DNA from: Flavobacteriales bacterium UBA1995 | GTDB taxonomy: Bacteria; Bacteroidota; Bacteroidia; Flavobacteriales_D; Sanyastnellaceae | Length of the DNA stretch: 15,475 bases | Reading direction: 5' to 3' | Assembly: GCA_002336475.1 (NCBI GenBank) | Contig: DDCX01000069.1 | Span: 1 to 15,475, forward strand | Shown: one piece after another, positions 1-7,614 of the stretch | Numbering within the stretch: the stretch's first letter is position 1 | Layout: the number at the start of each line of letters is the position of its first letter | Position numbers and translations under genes: made by a program | Notes under the pieces: generated by a model | What the model saw: the letters and a program-made list of their open reading frames with translations, nothing else | Databases searched by the model: none | What the model was told of the DNA's origin: nothing

Positions 1-39
1 GCTCAACCAATAAAATGGATTGAGCTGTTCAACGCCTAA
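1..39 (+). CDS. possible 3' end of an unidentified upstream gene (partial)
   Basis: Frame 1 is open from the left edge and ends at a TAA at 37-39, giving the residues AQPIKWIELFNA. Only 12 codons are visible, so no family can be assigned. nrdB often lies next to nrdA in Bacteroidota, but this tail does not resemble an NrdB C-terminus that I recognise. The frame could be open by chance. About 100 bases separate it from nrdA. Confidence 0.2.
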   Translation, partial: AQPIKWIELFNA

Positions 40-66
40 CCAAACAACTTCAGAACCATACACTCC

Positions 67-118
67 ACCAAGGTCTTGTCGCCTTGGTTGTCACCACCAT
101 ATTCTCCCGTTGAGGGAG
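67..118 (+). other. two small hairpins in the nrdA upstream region
   Basis: ACCAAGG at 67-73 pairs with CCTTGGT at 82-88 around an 8-base loop. CTCCC at 104-108 pairs with GGGAG at 114-118 around a 5-base loop. Neither has a following T tract, so they are not typical terminators. They may be leader structure for nrdA or chance. I see no convincing NrdR box or cobalamin riboswitch. The GAGGGAGG at 112-119 is about 19 bases from the nrdA start, too far to be a normal ribosome binding site. Confidence 0.25.
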
Positions 119-138
119 GCAAAAGCCGAGAAAACAGC

Positions 139-2556
139 ATGTATGTCGTCAAGCGGGATGGACGCCGGGAACAGGTCCAATTCGACAAGATCACGGCAAG
201 GGTTAAAAAACTCTGCTATGGCCTCCACCAAAAAGTAGATCCAGTCTCGGTCGCCATGCGCGTCATCGAAGGCGTTTACGATGGCGTCACTACGTCAGAA
301 CTAGACAACCTCGCCGCAGAAGTTGCTGCTACAAACGCAGTCAACCACCCGGACTACGCGAAGCTCGCTTCACGCATTGCCGTATCCAATCTGCACAAGA
401 CCACGCACAAGTCCTTCGCGGATGTCATGCGGAATCTGCATACATACACTGATCCAGTGACGGGAGCACCAGCGGCCCTCATCGCTGATGACGTCATGGA
501 GATCATCGAGGCCCATGCAGAAGCGTTGGATTCTGCCATCATCTATGACCGGGACTTCAGCTACGACTACTTTGGTTTCAAGACCCTCGAGCGTTCCTAC
601 CTCCTGAAACTCGAAGGCCAAGTAGCAGAGCGTCCACAGCAAATGTTGATGCGCGTCTCCGTAGGCATCCACAAGGATGACATCGACAGCGCCATCAAGA
701 CCTACAACATGATGTCGGAAGGGTGGTTTACCCATGCCACACCCACCCTCTTCAACGCTGGCACACCCAAGCCACAAATGTCAAGCTGCTTCTTGCTCAC
801 AACCCAAGAAGACAGCATCAGCGGCATCTACGACACCCTCAAGCAATGCGCCAAAATCTCGCAGAACGCGGGTGGCATCGGCTTGGCCATTCACGATGTT
901 CGCGCCACTGGCTCCTACATCCGAGGCACCAACGGCACCTCTAACGGCATCGTTCCCATGCTCCGTGTCTTCAATGACACAGCGCGTTACGTTGACCAAG
1001 GTGGCGGTAAGCGCAAAGGCTCTTTTGCCGTCTACATCGAGCCGTGGCACGCCGACGTTTTCGACTTCCTCGACCTCAAGAAGAACCACGGTAAAGAAGA
1101 GCAGCGCGCCCGCGACTTGTTCTATGCCCTATGGGTGCCCGACCTGTTCATGAAACGGGTTGAAGCCGACGGAGAGTGGACACTGATGTGTCCCAACGAG
1201 TGTCCAGGGCTTGCAGATACCTGGGGACCTGAGTTCGAGGCCTTGTACGAAAAGTATGAAGCCGAAGGAAAGGGACGCAAAACCATCAAGGCCCAGGAGC
1301 TTTGGTTTAAGGTTGTAGAGAGCCAAATCGAAACTGGGGTTCCCTACATGCTGTACAAGGACGCTGCCAACGGCAAGTCCAACCAGCAAAATCTGGGCAC
1401 CATCCGCTCATCCAACCTGTGCACCGAGATCATCGAGTACACAGCCAAGGACGAAGTAGCGGTCTGTAACCTCGCTTCCGTTGCACTGCCCAAGTTTGTG
1501 AGCGAAGACCTGACCTTTGATCACGACAAGCTCTTCGAAGTGACCTACCAGGTCACCAAGAACCTCAACAGGGTCATTGACCGGAACTTCTACCCCATTG
1601 TAGAAGCACGCAACTCCAACATGCGCCACCGTCCCATAGGATTGGGCGTTCAAGGGTTGGCCGACGCCTTCATCATGATGCGCTTCCCCTTCGACTCAGA
1701 AGAAGCGCGCCAGCTCAACAAGGACGTCTTCGAAACCATCTACTACGCTGCGTGCTGCGCATCCAAGGACCTGGCCATCGAAGAGGGACCCTACGAGACT
1801 TTCAAAGGCTCGCCCGCCTCAGAAGGCAAACTTCAGTTCGACCTCTGGGGAGTGACCCCAAGCGACCGCTGGGAGTGGGATGTACTCAAGGAAGAAATCA
1901 TGGACAAGGGCATGCGCAACAGCTTGCTTGTGGCCCCCATGCCGACCGCCTCAACCGCACAGATTCTGGGCAACAATGAGTGCTTCGAGCCCTACACATC
2001 GAACATTTACACCCGCCGCACCCTCAGTGGTGAGTTCATTGTGGTCAACAACCACCTTCTCCGTGATTTGACGAAACTCGGAATGTGGAATGAGACCATG
2101 AAGAACCAGCTCATTGCTGCCAATGGCTCCATTCAGAACATCCAAGAAATCCCTGAAAACCTCAAGGCGCTGTACCGCACCGCCTGGGAGATTTCACAAC
2201 GGGCCATCTTGGATATGGCTGCAGACCGAGGTGCTTATATCTGCCAGTCGCAGTCACTGAATGTCTTCATGGAGAATGCAAATGCACCCAAGTTGACTTC
2301 CATGCACTTCCACGCATGGCGCTCAGGCTTGAAAACCGGCATGTACTACTTGCGCACGAAGGCCGCGACAGACGCGATCAAGTTTACCGTAGACAAGAAG
2401 TACAAGGACCAACCTGTTGAAGCTGAGGTTGCCGTCGCAGAGGCTGCTCCGGCAGCTGCTGTTGCCAACAAGGATGTCAACGAAATGACGCACGAGGAAC
2501 AAGTCGCTGCTTGTTCCATCGACAATGGTCCCGACTGCGAAATGTGCAGCGGCTGA
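139..2556 (+). CDS. nrdA: ribonucleoside-diphosphate reductase, class Ia, alpha (large) subunit
   Basis: Cytoplasmic enzyme that reduces ribonucleoside diphosphates to deoxyribonucleotides, using a tyrosyl radical made by NrdB. It has 805 residues. The N-terminus (about 1-95, beginning [18 protein letters not shown]) is an ATP-cone, so allosteric activity control by ATP/dATP is likely. Class I active-site residues are visible: C217 (SSC), N426/C428/E430 in SNLCTEI, and C443 in VCNLAS. Y736/Y737 in GMYYLRT match the radical-transfer tyrosine pair, and [18 protein letters not shown] is the family signature. After the catalytic barrel comes an Ala/Glu-rich flexible linker and a tail with C792, C800 and C803; the CEMC pair fits the swinging-arm cysteines re-reduced by thioredoxin or glutaredoxin. 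An in-frame ATG at 76 exists, but the residues it adds do not look like the family and cover a hairpin, so the start at 139 is preferred. nrdB is not in the window. A strong terminator follows. Confidence 0.97.
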   Translation: MYVVKRDGRREQVQFDKITARVKKLCYGLHQKVDPVSVAMRVIEGVYDGVTTSELDNLAAEVAATNAVNHPDYAKLASRIAVSNLHKTTHKSFADVMRNLHTYTDPVTGAPAALIADDVMEIIEAHAEALDSAIIYDRDFSYDYFGFKTLERSYLLKLEGQVAERPQQMLMRVSVGIHKDDIDSAIKTYNMMSEGWFTHATPTLFNAGTPKPQMSSCFLLTTQEDSISGIYDTLKQCAKISQNAGGIGLAIHDVRATGSYIRGTNGTSNGIVPMLRVFNDTARYVDQGGGKRKGSFAVYIEPWHADVFDFLDLKKNHGKEEQRARDLFYALWVPDLFMKRVEADGEWTLMCPNECPGLADTWGPEFEALYEKYEAEGKGRKTIKAQELWFKVVESQIETGVPYMLYKDAANGKSNQQNLGTIRSSNLCTEIIEYTAKDEVAVCNLASVALPKFVSEDLTFDHDKLFEVTYQVTKNLNRVIDRNFYPIVEARNSNMRHRPIGLGVQGLADAFIMMRFPFDSEEARQLNKDVFETIYYAACCASKDLAIEEGPYETFKGSPASEGKLQFDLWGVTPSDRWEWDVLKEEIMDKGMRNSLLVAPMPTASTAQILGNNECFEPYTSNIYTRRTLSGEFIVVNNHLLRDLTKLGMWNETMKNQLIAANGSIQNIQEIPENLKALYRTAWEISQRAILDMAADRGAYICQSQSLNVFMENANAPKLTSMHFHAWRSGLKTGMYYLRTKAATDAIKFTVDKKYKDQPVEAEVAVAEAAPAAAVANKDVNEMTHEEQVAACSIDNGPDCEMCSG

Positions 2557-2578
2557 TCCTGTGATCTAACCCCACCAG

Positions 2579-2612
2579 AAAGGGCGGTCCGCATGCGGAC
2601 CGCCCTTTTTTT
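2579..2612 (+). terminator. strong intrinsic terminator after nrdA
   Basis: GGGCGGTCCGC at 2582-2592 is perfectly complementary to GCGGACCGCCC at 2595-2605. The 11-bp GC-rich stem is followed by seven T at 2606-2612. Flanking A (2579-2581) and T residues extend the pairing. It ends the nrdA transcript and insulates the hemA operon. Confidence 0.93.
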
Positions 2613-2616
2613 GTCC

Positions 2617-2631
2617 TTTCGTGACACGAAA
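2617..2631. promoter_or_regulatory. 15-bp perfect palindrome upstream of hemA, candidate operator
   Basis: TTTCGTGACACGAAA has two perfect 7-bp arms around a central A. It lies 71 bases before the hemA start and just beyond the nrdA terminator. Its symmetry and position fit a binding site for a dimeric regulator of the heme operon. It does not match the FNR or CRP half-sites I know. Assignment as an operator is inference. Confidence 0.3.
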
Positions 2632-2687
2632 TGCCACCAATCACACCCAAGAAACGTTGTTGTGCTGTTAGGTTCAAGGCCGTGACC

Positions 2688-2695
2688 GAACTTTG
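2688..2695 (+). promoter_or_regulatory. possible -7 promoter element of hemA
   Basis: GAACTTTG matches the Bacteroidota -7 consensus TAnnTTTG at five of its six fixed positions. A TTG at 2660-2662 is the nearest -33-like element, but its spacing of 25 bases is longer than usual. The GTG start is only 7 bases beyond the box, so a transcript from here would have almost no leader. Confidence 0.25.
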
Positions 2696-2702
2696 ATACT
2701 CT

Positions 2703-3932
2703 GTGAAACAGGATCACCTCCATATCGTTTCCCTCAACCACCGCAATGCCCCCATCTCGAGGATTGGGAATTTGCACGTCCCTGAAGAGCGTCAAGAGGC
2801 CTTTCTTACAGGACTCAAAAAAACACTGGGCGTAGAAGGCTTGGCGTATCTGACCACCTGTAATCGGGTGGAGTTCATTCTCGTAGACGAGGCCTATTTC
2901 TGCATGGGTCGGCTTCAGCAGCTGTTCCAGATGTTCAACCCAGACGAGGCTGAACTCCGTTCACTCATGGGAACCGCGATGGTACTCCATGGAGAAGAGG
3001 CAGCCCGTCACCTCCTTCGCGTCAGCGCCGGACTGGAATCAATGGTGCTGGGCGAACGAGAAATCCTGACCCAAATCCGTTCTTCCCTGGAGCGTTCCAG
3101 AGGTTGGGGATTGGCCGGTGACCAGCTGCGCATCACTGAACGCATCGTTGTAGAAACAGCCAAGCAAGTCTTTACTGAGACGGACATTGCCCGCCGCAGT
3201 GTCTCCGTCAATGCCCTCGGTTGGAAGGCCTTCCAAGCGCAATCCATCCCTTGTGACGCCCCAATATTGATGATTGGCGCAGGCCAAACCAATGGCAACA
3301 TCGCGCGCTTTCTCGCAAAACAAGGGTACAGCTCCGTGCACATTCTGAACAGGACCGCTCCCAAAGCAGAGGCGCTCGCAGCTCCCCGCCAATGGACCAG
3401 TGGCGATCTCAATGGGCTCAGCCAAGCACTCGCTCAAGGACCTGCAGCCATCTTCCTCTGTACAGGCAGCGACACGCCCCTGTTGGATGACGCTCAAGCG
3501 CAATGGCTTCCAGAGACCCCTGTGTTCGTATTGGACCTCAGCGTTCCCTCAGGTGTGACCGACGCGTTTCGCTCCAGACAGAACACAAAAGTGGTCGGCA
3601 TCGCCGAGCTCAAGCCTTTGGCAGACGAGAACGTGGCAGGCCGCCGCACCGCACTCGGAGACTGCCAACGCATCATTGACGAAAGCCTCATTGAACTCTC
3701 GAACCGCTTGCAGCAGCGAGAAGTTGAGCTCGCGCTCAGGGAGTTGCCCACCCTGCTTGCAGCAGTGCGCAACACCGCCTTGGGCGAAGTTTTTGCCGAC
3801 GAACTCGCTGAACTCGATGGGGAGACCCGCAGCTTGGTAGACCGCATTGTGGCTTACCTCGAAAAGAAATACGTCTCTGTCCCCATGAAACTCGCCCGTG
3901 AGGCCGTCATGGAACACCTGGAGAAGCCCTGA
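2703..3932 (+). CDS. hemA: glutamyl-tRNA reductase
   Basis: Catalyses the NADPH-dependent reduction of glutamyl-tRNA(Glu) to glutamate-1-semialdehyde, the first step of tetrapyrrole synthesis by the C5 route, in the cytoplasm. The protein has 409 residues, close to the usual 410-430. The N-terminal catalytic domain shows SLNHRNAPI at 10-18 and TTCNRVE with the expected nucleophile C53. LGEREILTQ and AKQVFTET follow in the usual order. A Rossmann domain starts near 186 with the glycine motif GAGQTNGNIA (G192, G194), then the C-terminal helical dimerisation region. The start is GTG; no other plausible upstream start precedes SLNH at the expected distance. The fused hemCD gene begins 6 bases after the stop, so the two form an operon. 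The hemL step is not encoded in the window. Confidence 0.95.
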   Translation: MKQDHLHIVSLNHRNAPISRIGNLHVPEERQEAFLTGLKKTLGVEGLAYLTTCNRVEFILVDEAYFCMGRLQQLFQMFNPDEAELRSLMGTAMVLHGEEAARHLLRVSAGLESMVLGEREILTQIRSSLERSRGWGLAGDQLRITERIVVETAKQVFTETDIARRSVSVNALGWKAFQAQSIPCDAPILMIGAGQTNGNIARFLAKQGYSSVHILNRTAPKAEALAAPRQWTSGDLNGLSQALAQGPAAIFLCTGSDTPLLDDAQAQWLPETPVFVLDLSVPSGVTDAFRSRQNTKVVGIAELKPLADENVAGRRTALGDCQRIIDESLIELSNRLQQREVELALRELPTLLAAVRNTALGEVFADELAELDGETRSLVDRIVAYLEKKYVSVPMKLAREAVMEHLEKP

Positions 3933-3938
3933 GGCAAC

Positions 3939-5477
3939 ATGCCTGATTCACCCCATTACCGCATCGGCACGCGGGGCAGTGACCTCGCCCTTTGGCAAGC
4001 CCATTACGTTCGCGATCTAATTGCCGCCGCAGGTGGGAGTTCTGAAATCACCGTGCTCTCCACGCAGGGCGACCGCGAACAAGTGCAGTCCTTTGAAAAA
4101 CTCGAAGGCAAGGGGTTTTTCACCAAGGAAATCGAAGAAGCACTGCTCGAAGACCGCATCGACATTGCTGTTCACAGCCACAAAGACCTTGAGACGCAAC
4201 AACCACAAGGGCTCTCCATCGTAGCCGTTCCAGCCCGTGCATCACAGCGCGACGCCTTGCTAATTCGCAAGGAGCTTCACAATCCGGGCCCCTGGCTGCC
4301 ACTCCCGCAGGGCGCAACAGTCGGCACTTCTTCCGTTCGCCGGAGGGACCAGCTTTTGCTGCTGCGGCCTGACTTGAAGATTCAAGCGCTCCGCGGCAAC
4401 GTTCCCACACGGGTTCGACGCCTGCAAGAAGGCCTATACGATGCCATCGTGCTGGCCGAAGCCGGATTGGATCGCCTCGCCATTCCTATGGACGGTGTCA
4501 TCCGGCACAGCCTAGAGCCGAGGTCATTTGTGCCCGCACCTGCCCAAGGTGCCCTCGCATTGCAAATGCGCGACTCTGATCCCAAAGCTGCTTTTTTGGC
4601 GGCATTAACAGACCCATCGGTTCAGGCCGGCGTGCGCAGCGAGCGTGCCGTGCTGCGTGCATTGGAGGGCGGATGTCAACTTCCGTTTGGCGCACATTGG
4701 AACGATAAAGGCCACACCCTGCGCTGTTTCCTGCAATCCAGCACAGGTCCTCGCCGCATCGTGGCACCCCATGCCGAAGACGCCCTCACCCAGCTGTCCT
4801 CTACGCTCCCTTTTCAAGCGCTCATCACCCGGTCTCCCCGCACCAACAGTGTGCTCAGTCGGCTTGCCAATGGCTGTGGCGCAACCTTGATAGAGTCTCC
4901 ACTCATTGCCGTTGTTCCAGTAAAAAACCCAGCCATTCCAGAGTCATGGAAGAACTCCAGCCAAAACTGGGTGTGGTTGGGCAGCCCAGGGGCCTGCGAA
5001 GCTGCCCAATCCTGGTTGACGGCGCATCCACAAACCCTGATCGCCGTTCCCGGAAATGGCACAGCAGAGGCCCTGTCCACCACATTGTTGCCCCGCCTGG
5101 GATATGTGGGAACCGGCCATCCCGCAGAGGCTTGGCACAACTTTGCAAGAGCGCGTACTCCCCTAGAACACGTGGCCGTTCCCCACGGGACCTATTCACT
5201 CAAGCGCTGGAACACGGGAAAAACCAAGGCCATTGTGCACGCATGGACCCACTACGATTCCGTTCCCAACGGGGCCACCTCCTTCCAAGCCGATGTGGTG
5301 TGCTTCACTTCTCCGAGCAACGTGAACACGTGGCCCACTGAAGCCCCCTCTAAGGCCGTTGCCATAGGGCCCACTACAAGCGCCGCCCTCGCAGCCAAGG
5401 GATGGGCGCATATCACCGCTGAATCACCCGACGCATTTGGTTTATGGGAAGCCATTCTCCGTGCAGAATCAACTTGA
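3939..5477 (+). CDS. hemCD: fused porphobilinogen deaminase / uroporphyrinogen-III synthase
   Basis: One 512-residue frame carries two consecutive heme enzymes. HemC (about 1-285) joins four porphobilinogens into hydroxymethylbilane; HemD (about 293-512) cyclises this to uroporphyrinogen III. HemC motifs: IGTRGSDLALWQ at 9-20, HSHKD with catalytic-position D83 (usual form HSMKD), GTSSVRRR, LRGNVPTR, PAPAQGALA, and EGGCQLPFGAH with C246, the dipyrromethane cofactor attachment site. HemC domain 3 is shorter than usual. The HemD half shows the fold's recurrent pieces: ALITRSPRTNSVL at the start, WVWLGSPGACEAA, DVVCFTSPSNVNTW and KAVAIGPTTSAAL. No stop, start or frame break lies at the junction. 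The separate enzymes are usually about 300 and 230-250 residues, so both halves are compact but complete-looking. HemD sequences diverge strongly, so that half rests on position and the S/T-P-S-N motif. Fused hemC-hemD genes are known in some bacteria. Confidence 0.9.
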   Translation: MPDSPHYRIGTRGSDLALWQAHYVRDLIAAAGGSSEITVLSTQGDREQVQSFEKLEGKGFFTKEIEEALLEDRIDIAVHSHKDLETQQPQGLSIVAVPARASQRDALLIRKELHNPGPWLPLPQGATVGTSSVRRRDQLLLLRPDLKIQALRGNVPTRVRRLQEGLYDAIVLAEAGLDRLAIPMDGVIRHSLEPRSFVPAPAQGALALQMRDSDPKAAFLAALTDPSVQAGVRSERAVLRALEGGCQLPFGAHWNDKGHTLRCFLQSSTGPRRIVAPHAEDALTQLSSTLPFQALITRSPRTNSVLSRLANGCGATLIESPLIAVVPVKNPAIPESWKNSSQNWVWLGSPGACEAAQSWLTAHPQTLIAVPGNGTAEALSTTLLPRLGYVGTGHPAEAWHNFARARTPLEHVAVPHGTYSLKRWNTGKTKAIVHAWTHYDSVPNGATSFQADVVCFTSPSNVNTWPTEAPSKAVAIGPTTSAALAAKGWAHITAESPDAFGLWEAILRAEST

Positions 5478-5528
5478 AAGCCCTGATATTTCTCGAATTC
5501 ACCCCTAGAAGCGGGCGATACTTTCAAG
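5473..5528. repeat. 8-bp inverted repeat between hemCD and rplU
   Basis: CTTGAAAG at 5473-5480 is repeated inverted as CTTTCAAG at 5521-5528. The left arm covers the last codons and stop of hemCD; the right arm overlaps the -33 region of the putative rplU promoter. The 40-base spacer argues against a terminator. It may be a divided operator or chance. Confidence 0.25.
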
Positions 5529-5552
5529 CCGATCCAAATTCGCGTATCTTCG
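5521..5552 (+). promoter_or_regulatory. putative Bacteroidota-type promoter of rplU-rpmA
   Basis: TATCTTCG at 5545-5552 differs by one base from the -7 consensus TAnnTTTG. CTTTC at 5521-5525, 19 bases upstream, could serve as the -33 TTTG element. The predicted start of transcription near 5558-5560 gives a leader of roughly 18-20 bases. A 100-base gap after hemCD supports an independent promoter. Confidence 0.5.
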
Positions 5553-5556
5553 CACC

Positions 5557-5571
5557 CCTCAAAAAAAGAGG
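5557..5571 (+). promoter_or_regulatory. rplU leader hairpin with SD-like GAGG
   Basis: CCTC at 5557-5560 can pair with GAGG at 5568-5571 across a loop of seven A. The GAGG is 6 bases before the ATG, the distance of a Shine-Dalgarno site, unusual among the genes here. Pairing would hide it. The stem has only four pairs, so any regulatory effect is speculative. Confidence 0.3.
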
Positions 5572-5577
5572 CCCATC

Positions 5578-5976
5578 ATGTACGCCATCGTAGAAATTGC
5601 AGGGCACCAGTATAAGGTACAGCAAGATCAACGGCTCTATGTGAACCGTCTGAAGCACGATGAGGGCGCAAAGGTCAGTTTTGACCGTGTGCTCCTCGTG
5701 GATGACGGCTCCAAAGTTTCCGTTGGCGCCCCCGCAGTCCAAGGCGCAGCCGTGAATGCCACGGTTGACCGCCATTTAAAAGGTGACAAAGTGCTCGTCT
5801 TCAAAAAGAAGCGGCGCAAGGGTTACCAAAAGTTGAACGGCTTCCGGCCCTCATTGACCGAGTTGGTCATCACCGGCATTGCCCTCGGAGGCAAAGCCAA
5901 AAAGGCCACTGCCAAAAAAGCAGCAGCCACCGGTGAAGAGGCAGCTCCGAAAGCTGCAGAACAGTCTGAAGAATAA
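5578..5976 (+). CDS. rplU: 50S ribosomal protein L21
   Basis: Structural protein of the large ribosomal subunit that contacts 23S rRNA. The start MYAIVEIAGHQYKVQ is the conserved L21 N-terminus, and KKKRRKGYQKLNGFRPSLTEL at about 78-98 is the basic RNA-binding loop near the C-terminus. The 132 residues exceed the usual 100-105. The extra 25-30 residues are a low-complexity Lys/Ala/Glu tail from about 103, a type of extension common in L21 of this phylum. rpmA follows after 15 bases, the normal L21-L27 pairing, and the two are probably co-transcribed from the promoter at 5521-5552. Confidence 0.97.
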   Translation: MYAIVEIAGHQYKVQQDQRLYVNRLKHDEGAKVSFDRVLLVDDGSKVSVGAPAVQGAAVNATVDRHLKGDKVLVFKKKRRKGYQKLNGFRPSLTELVITGIALGGKAKKATAKKAAATGEEAAPKAAEQSEE

Positions 5977-5991
5977 GTAAACCCCCGAACC

Positions 5992-6255
5992 ATGGCTCAC
6001 AAAAAGGCGGCGGCCTCGACCAAGAACGGCCGCGAATCGGAAAGCAAACGACTGGGCGTCAAAATTTATGGCGGCCAGGTGTGCATCGCGGGAAACATTC
6101 TCGTTCGCCAGCGCGGCACCCAACATAACCCCGGACTGAACGTCGGAATCGGCAAGGACCACACACTTTACGCCCTCACAGATGGCGTTGTGGAGTTCCG
6201 CCGGCGCAAGAACAACAAGAGCTTTGTCTCTGTCGTTCCTGCTGCAGAAGCCTGA
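5992..6255 (+). CDS. rpmA: 50S ribosomal protein L27
   Basis: Large-subunit protein whose N-terminal arm reaches toward the peptidyl-transferase centre. The 87 residues begin [19 protein letters not shown], followed by RLGVKIYGG and [13 protein letters not shown], all standard for the family. There is no Firmicutes-type cleavable N-terminal extension. No Shine-Dalgarno sequence is visible; the upstream stretch is A-rich. A hairpin terminator follows 36 bases after the stop. Confidence 0.97.
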   Translation: MAHKKAAASTKNGRESESKRLGVKIYGGQVCIAGNILVRQRGTQHNPGLNVGIGKDHTLYALTDGVVEFRRRKNNKSFVSVVPAAEA

Positions 6256-6291
6256 CCTCAGACTTTACCCAATGCCCAACAAGGGCAAATG

Positions 6292-6335
6292 ACGGTGCCC
6301 TCATCCTGCAAAGGAGGGGGCACCGTTGTATTTTT
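6292..6335 (+). terminator. intrinsic terminator between rpmA and serS
   Basis: ACGGTGCCC at 6292-6300 pairs perfectly with GGGCACCGT at 6318-6326; the inner bases (TCATCCT against AGGAGG) can partly extend the stem. A T-rich tract TTGTATTTTT at 6326-6335 follows. It ends 7 bases before the serS ATG. Its T tract contains TATTTTTA (6329-6336), one base from a TAnnTTTG -7 box, so terminator and serS promoter may share bases. Confidence 0.75.
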
Positions 6336-6342
6336 ACAAGCC

Positions 6343-7614
6343 ATGCTGACCCTTCAGGTTCTCCGCAACGACCGCGATGCCCTCGCCCAGGCTTTGGCCA
6401 AGCGAGGCATTGACGCTGCCCCCTTGCTCGACCGCATCCTCGCCTTAGACGAAGATCGGCGCCACACCCAAAAAGAGGTCGACGACCTCAAGGCCCAACA
6501 AAATGCGGCAAGCCGTGAGATTGGCGAGCTCTTCAAATCAGGCAAGAAAGACGAGGCAGAGCAACGTCGTGCCGAAATGGGAGCGCTCAAAGAGAAGATC
6601 CAAGCGTTAGACGAACAGCAGAAAAGCCTCATCGAACAGCAGGAAACGGCCCTACTCGAACTGCCCAACCGTCCGCATGAAAGCGTTCCAGCGGGACAAA
6701 GTGACGCCGACAACGAAGTGGTCTCAGAAGAAGGCACGAAGCCAGAGCTGGGAGATGGCGCTGTTCCACACTGGGAATTGGCCGATCGGTACACTTTGAT
6801 TGACTTCGAAGCTGGGGTGAAAATCTCCGGAGCGGGCTTTCCCGTTTACCGGGGCAAGGGCGCCAAACTGCAACGCGCGCTGATCCAGTTTTTTCTAGAC
6901 CGCGCCGATCAAGCAGGATACGAAGAGTTCATCCCTCCTCACTTGGTCAACCCCGACTCCGGACGAGGCACAGGTCAATTGCCCGACAAGGAGGGGCAGA
7001 TGTACCACTGCGCCGACGACGACCTCTATTTGATTCCCACGGCGGAGGTGCCATTGACCAATCTGTTTCGCGGAGACTTGCTGAAAGCAGAGGAACTGCC
7101 CGTCCAGTTGTGCGGCTACACCCCTTGCTTCCGGAGGGAAGCCGGTTCCTACGGCAAGGATGTCCGCGGACTCAACCGCTTGCACCAGTTCGACAAGGTC
7201 GAAATTGTCCGCTTCGAAAAACCCGAGAACAGTTATGCTGCCTTAGAAGGAATGGTCGAACATGTCCGCAGCTTGCTGCGTGACCTCGAATTGCCGTTCC
7301 GGACGCTGCGCCTCTGCGGAGGCGACCTCGGATTCACGGCAGCCCTGACCTTTGACCTCGAAGTTTGGTCCGCCGCTCAAGGACGGTGGCTCGAAGTCTC
7401 CAGCGTTTCGAATTTCGAGACCTTCCAGGCCAACCGCCTTCACTGTCGGTACCGCAACAGCGACGGCAAGCCCCAGCTCGTGCATACCCTGAACGGCAGT
7501 GCACTAGCCCTTCCCCGTATCGTTGCAGCCCTGCTCGAAAATCACCAGACTCCAGAAGGCATTCGCATCCCAGCAGCCCTTCAGCCTTACACTGGCTTCA
7601 CCACCATTTCATGA
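6343..7614 (+). CDS. serS: seryl-tRNA synthetase
   Basis: Class II aminoacyl-tRNA synthetase that charges tRNA(Ser), and tRNA(Sec) where present, with serine. It has 423 residues, as is usual. The N-terminus MLTLQVLRNDRDAL leads into a long helical, charged coiled-coil arm (about 30-105) that binds the tRNA variable arm. The catalytic core shows TAEVPLTN at 233-240, motif 2 FRREAGSYGKD at 263-273 with LHQF (H281), the LEVSSVSNFETFQ serine-binding region, and motif 3 NGSALALPR with R392. An in-frame ATG at 6289 would add 18 residues unlike the family and would run through the terminator hairpin, so 6343 is chosen. The stop TGA overlaps the start of the next gene. Confidence 0.96.
   Translation: MLTLQVLRNDRDALAQALAKRGIDAAPLLDRILALDEDRRHTQKEVDDLKAQQNAASREIGELFKSGKKDEAEQRRAEMGALKEKIQALDEQQKSLIEQQETALLELPNRPHESVPAGQSDADNEVVSEEGTKPELGDGAVPHWELADRYTLIDFEAGVKISGAGFPVYRGKGAKLQRALIQFFLDRADQAGYEEFIPPHLVNPDSGRGTGQLPDKEGQMYHCADDDLYLIPTAEVPLTNLFRGDLLKAEELPVQLCGYTPCFRREAGSYGKDVRGLNRLHQFDKVEIVRFEKPENSYAALEGMVEHVRSLLRDLELPFRTLRLCGGDLGFTAALTFDLEVWSAAQGRWLEVSSVSNFETFQANRLHCRYRNSDGKPQLVHTLNGSALALPRIVAALLENHQTPEGIRIPAALQPYTGFTTIS

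Noticed and set aside
76..138. Upstream ATG start for nrdA
   Set aside because: The added 21 residues do not resemble the ATP-cone start and cover an upstream hairpin.
6289..6342. Upstream ATG start for serS
   Set aside because: It would translate through the rpmA terminator; the family N-terminus matches a start at 6343.
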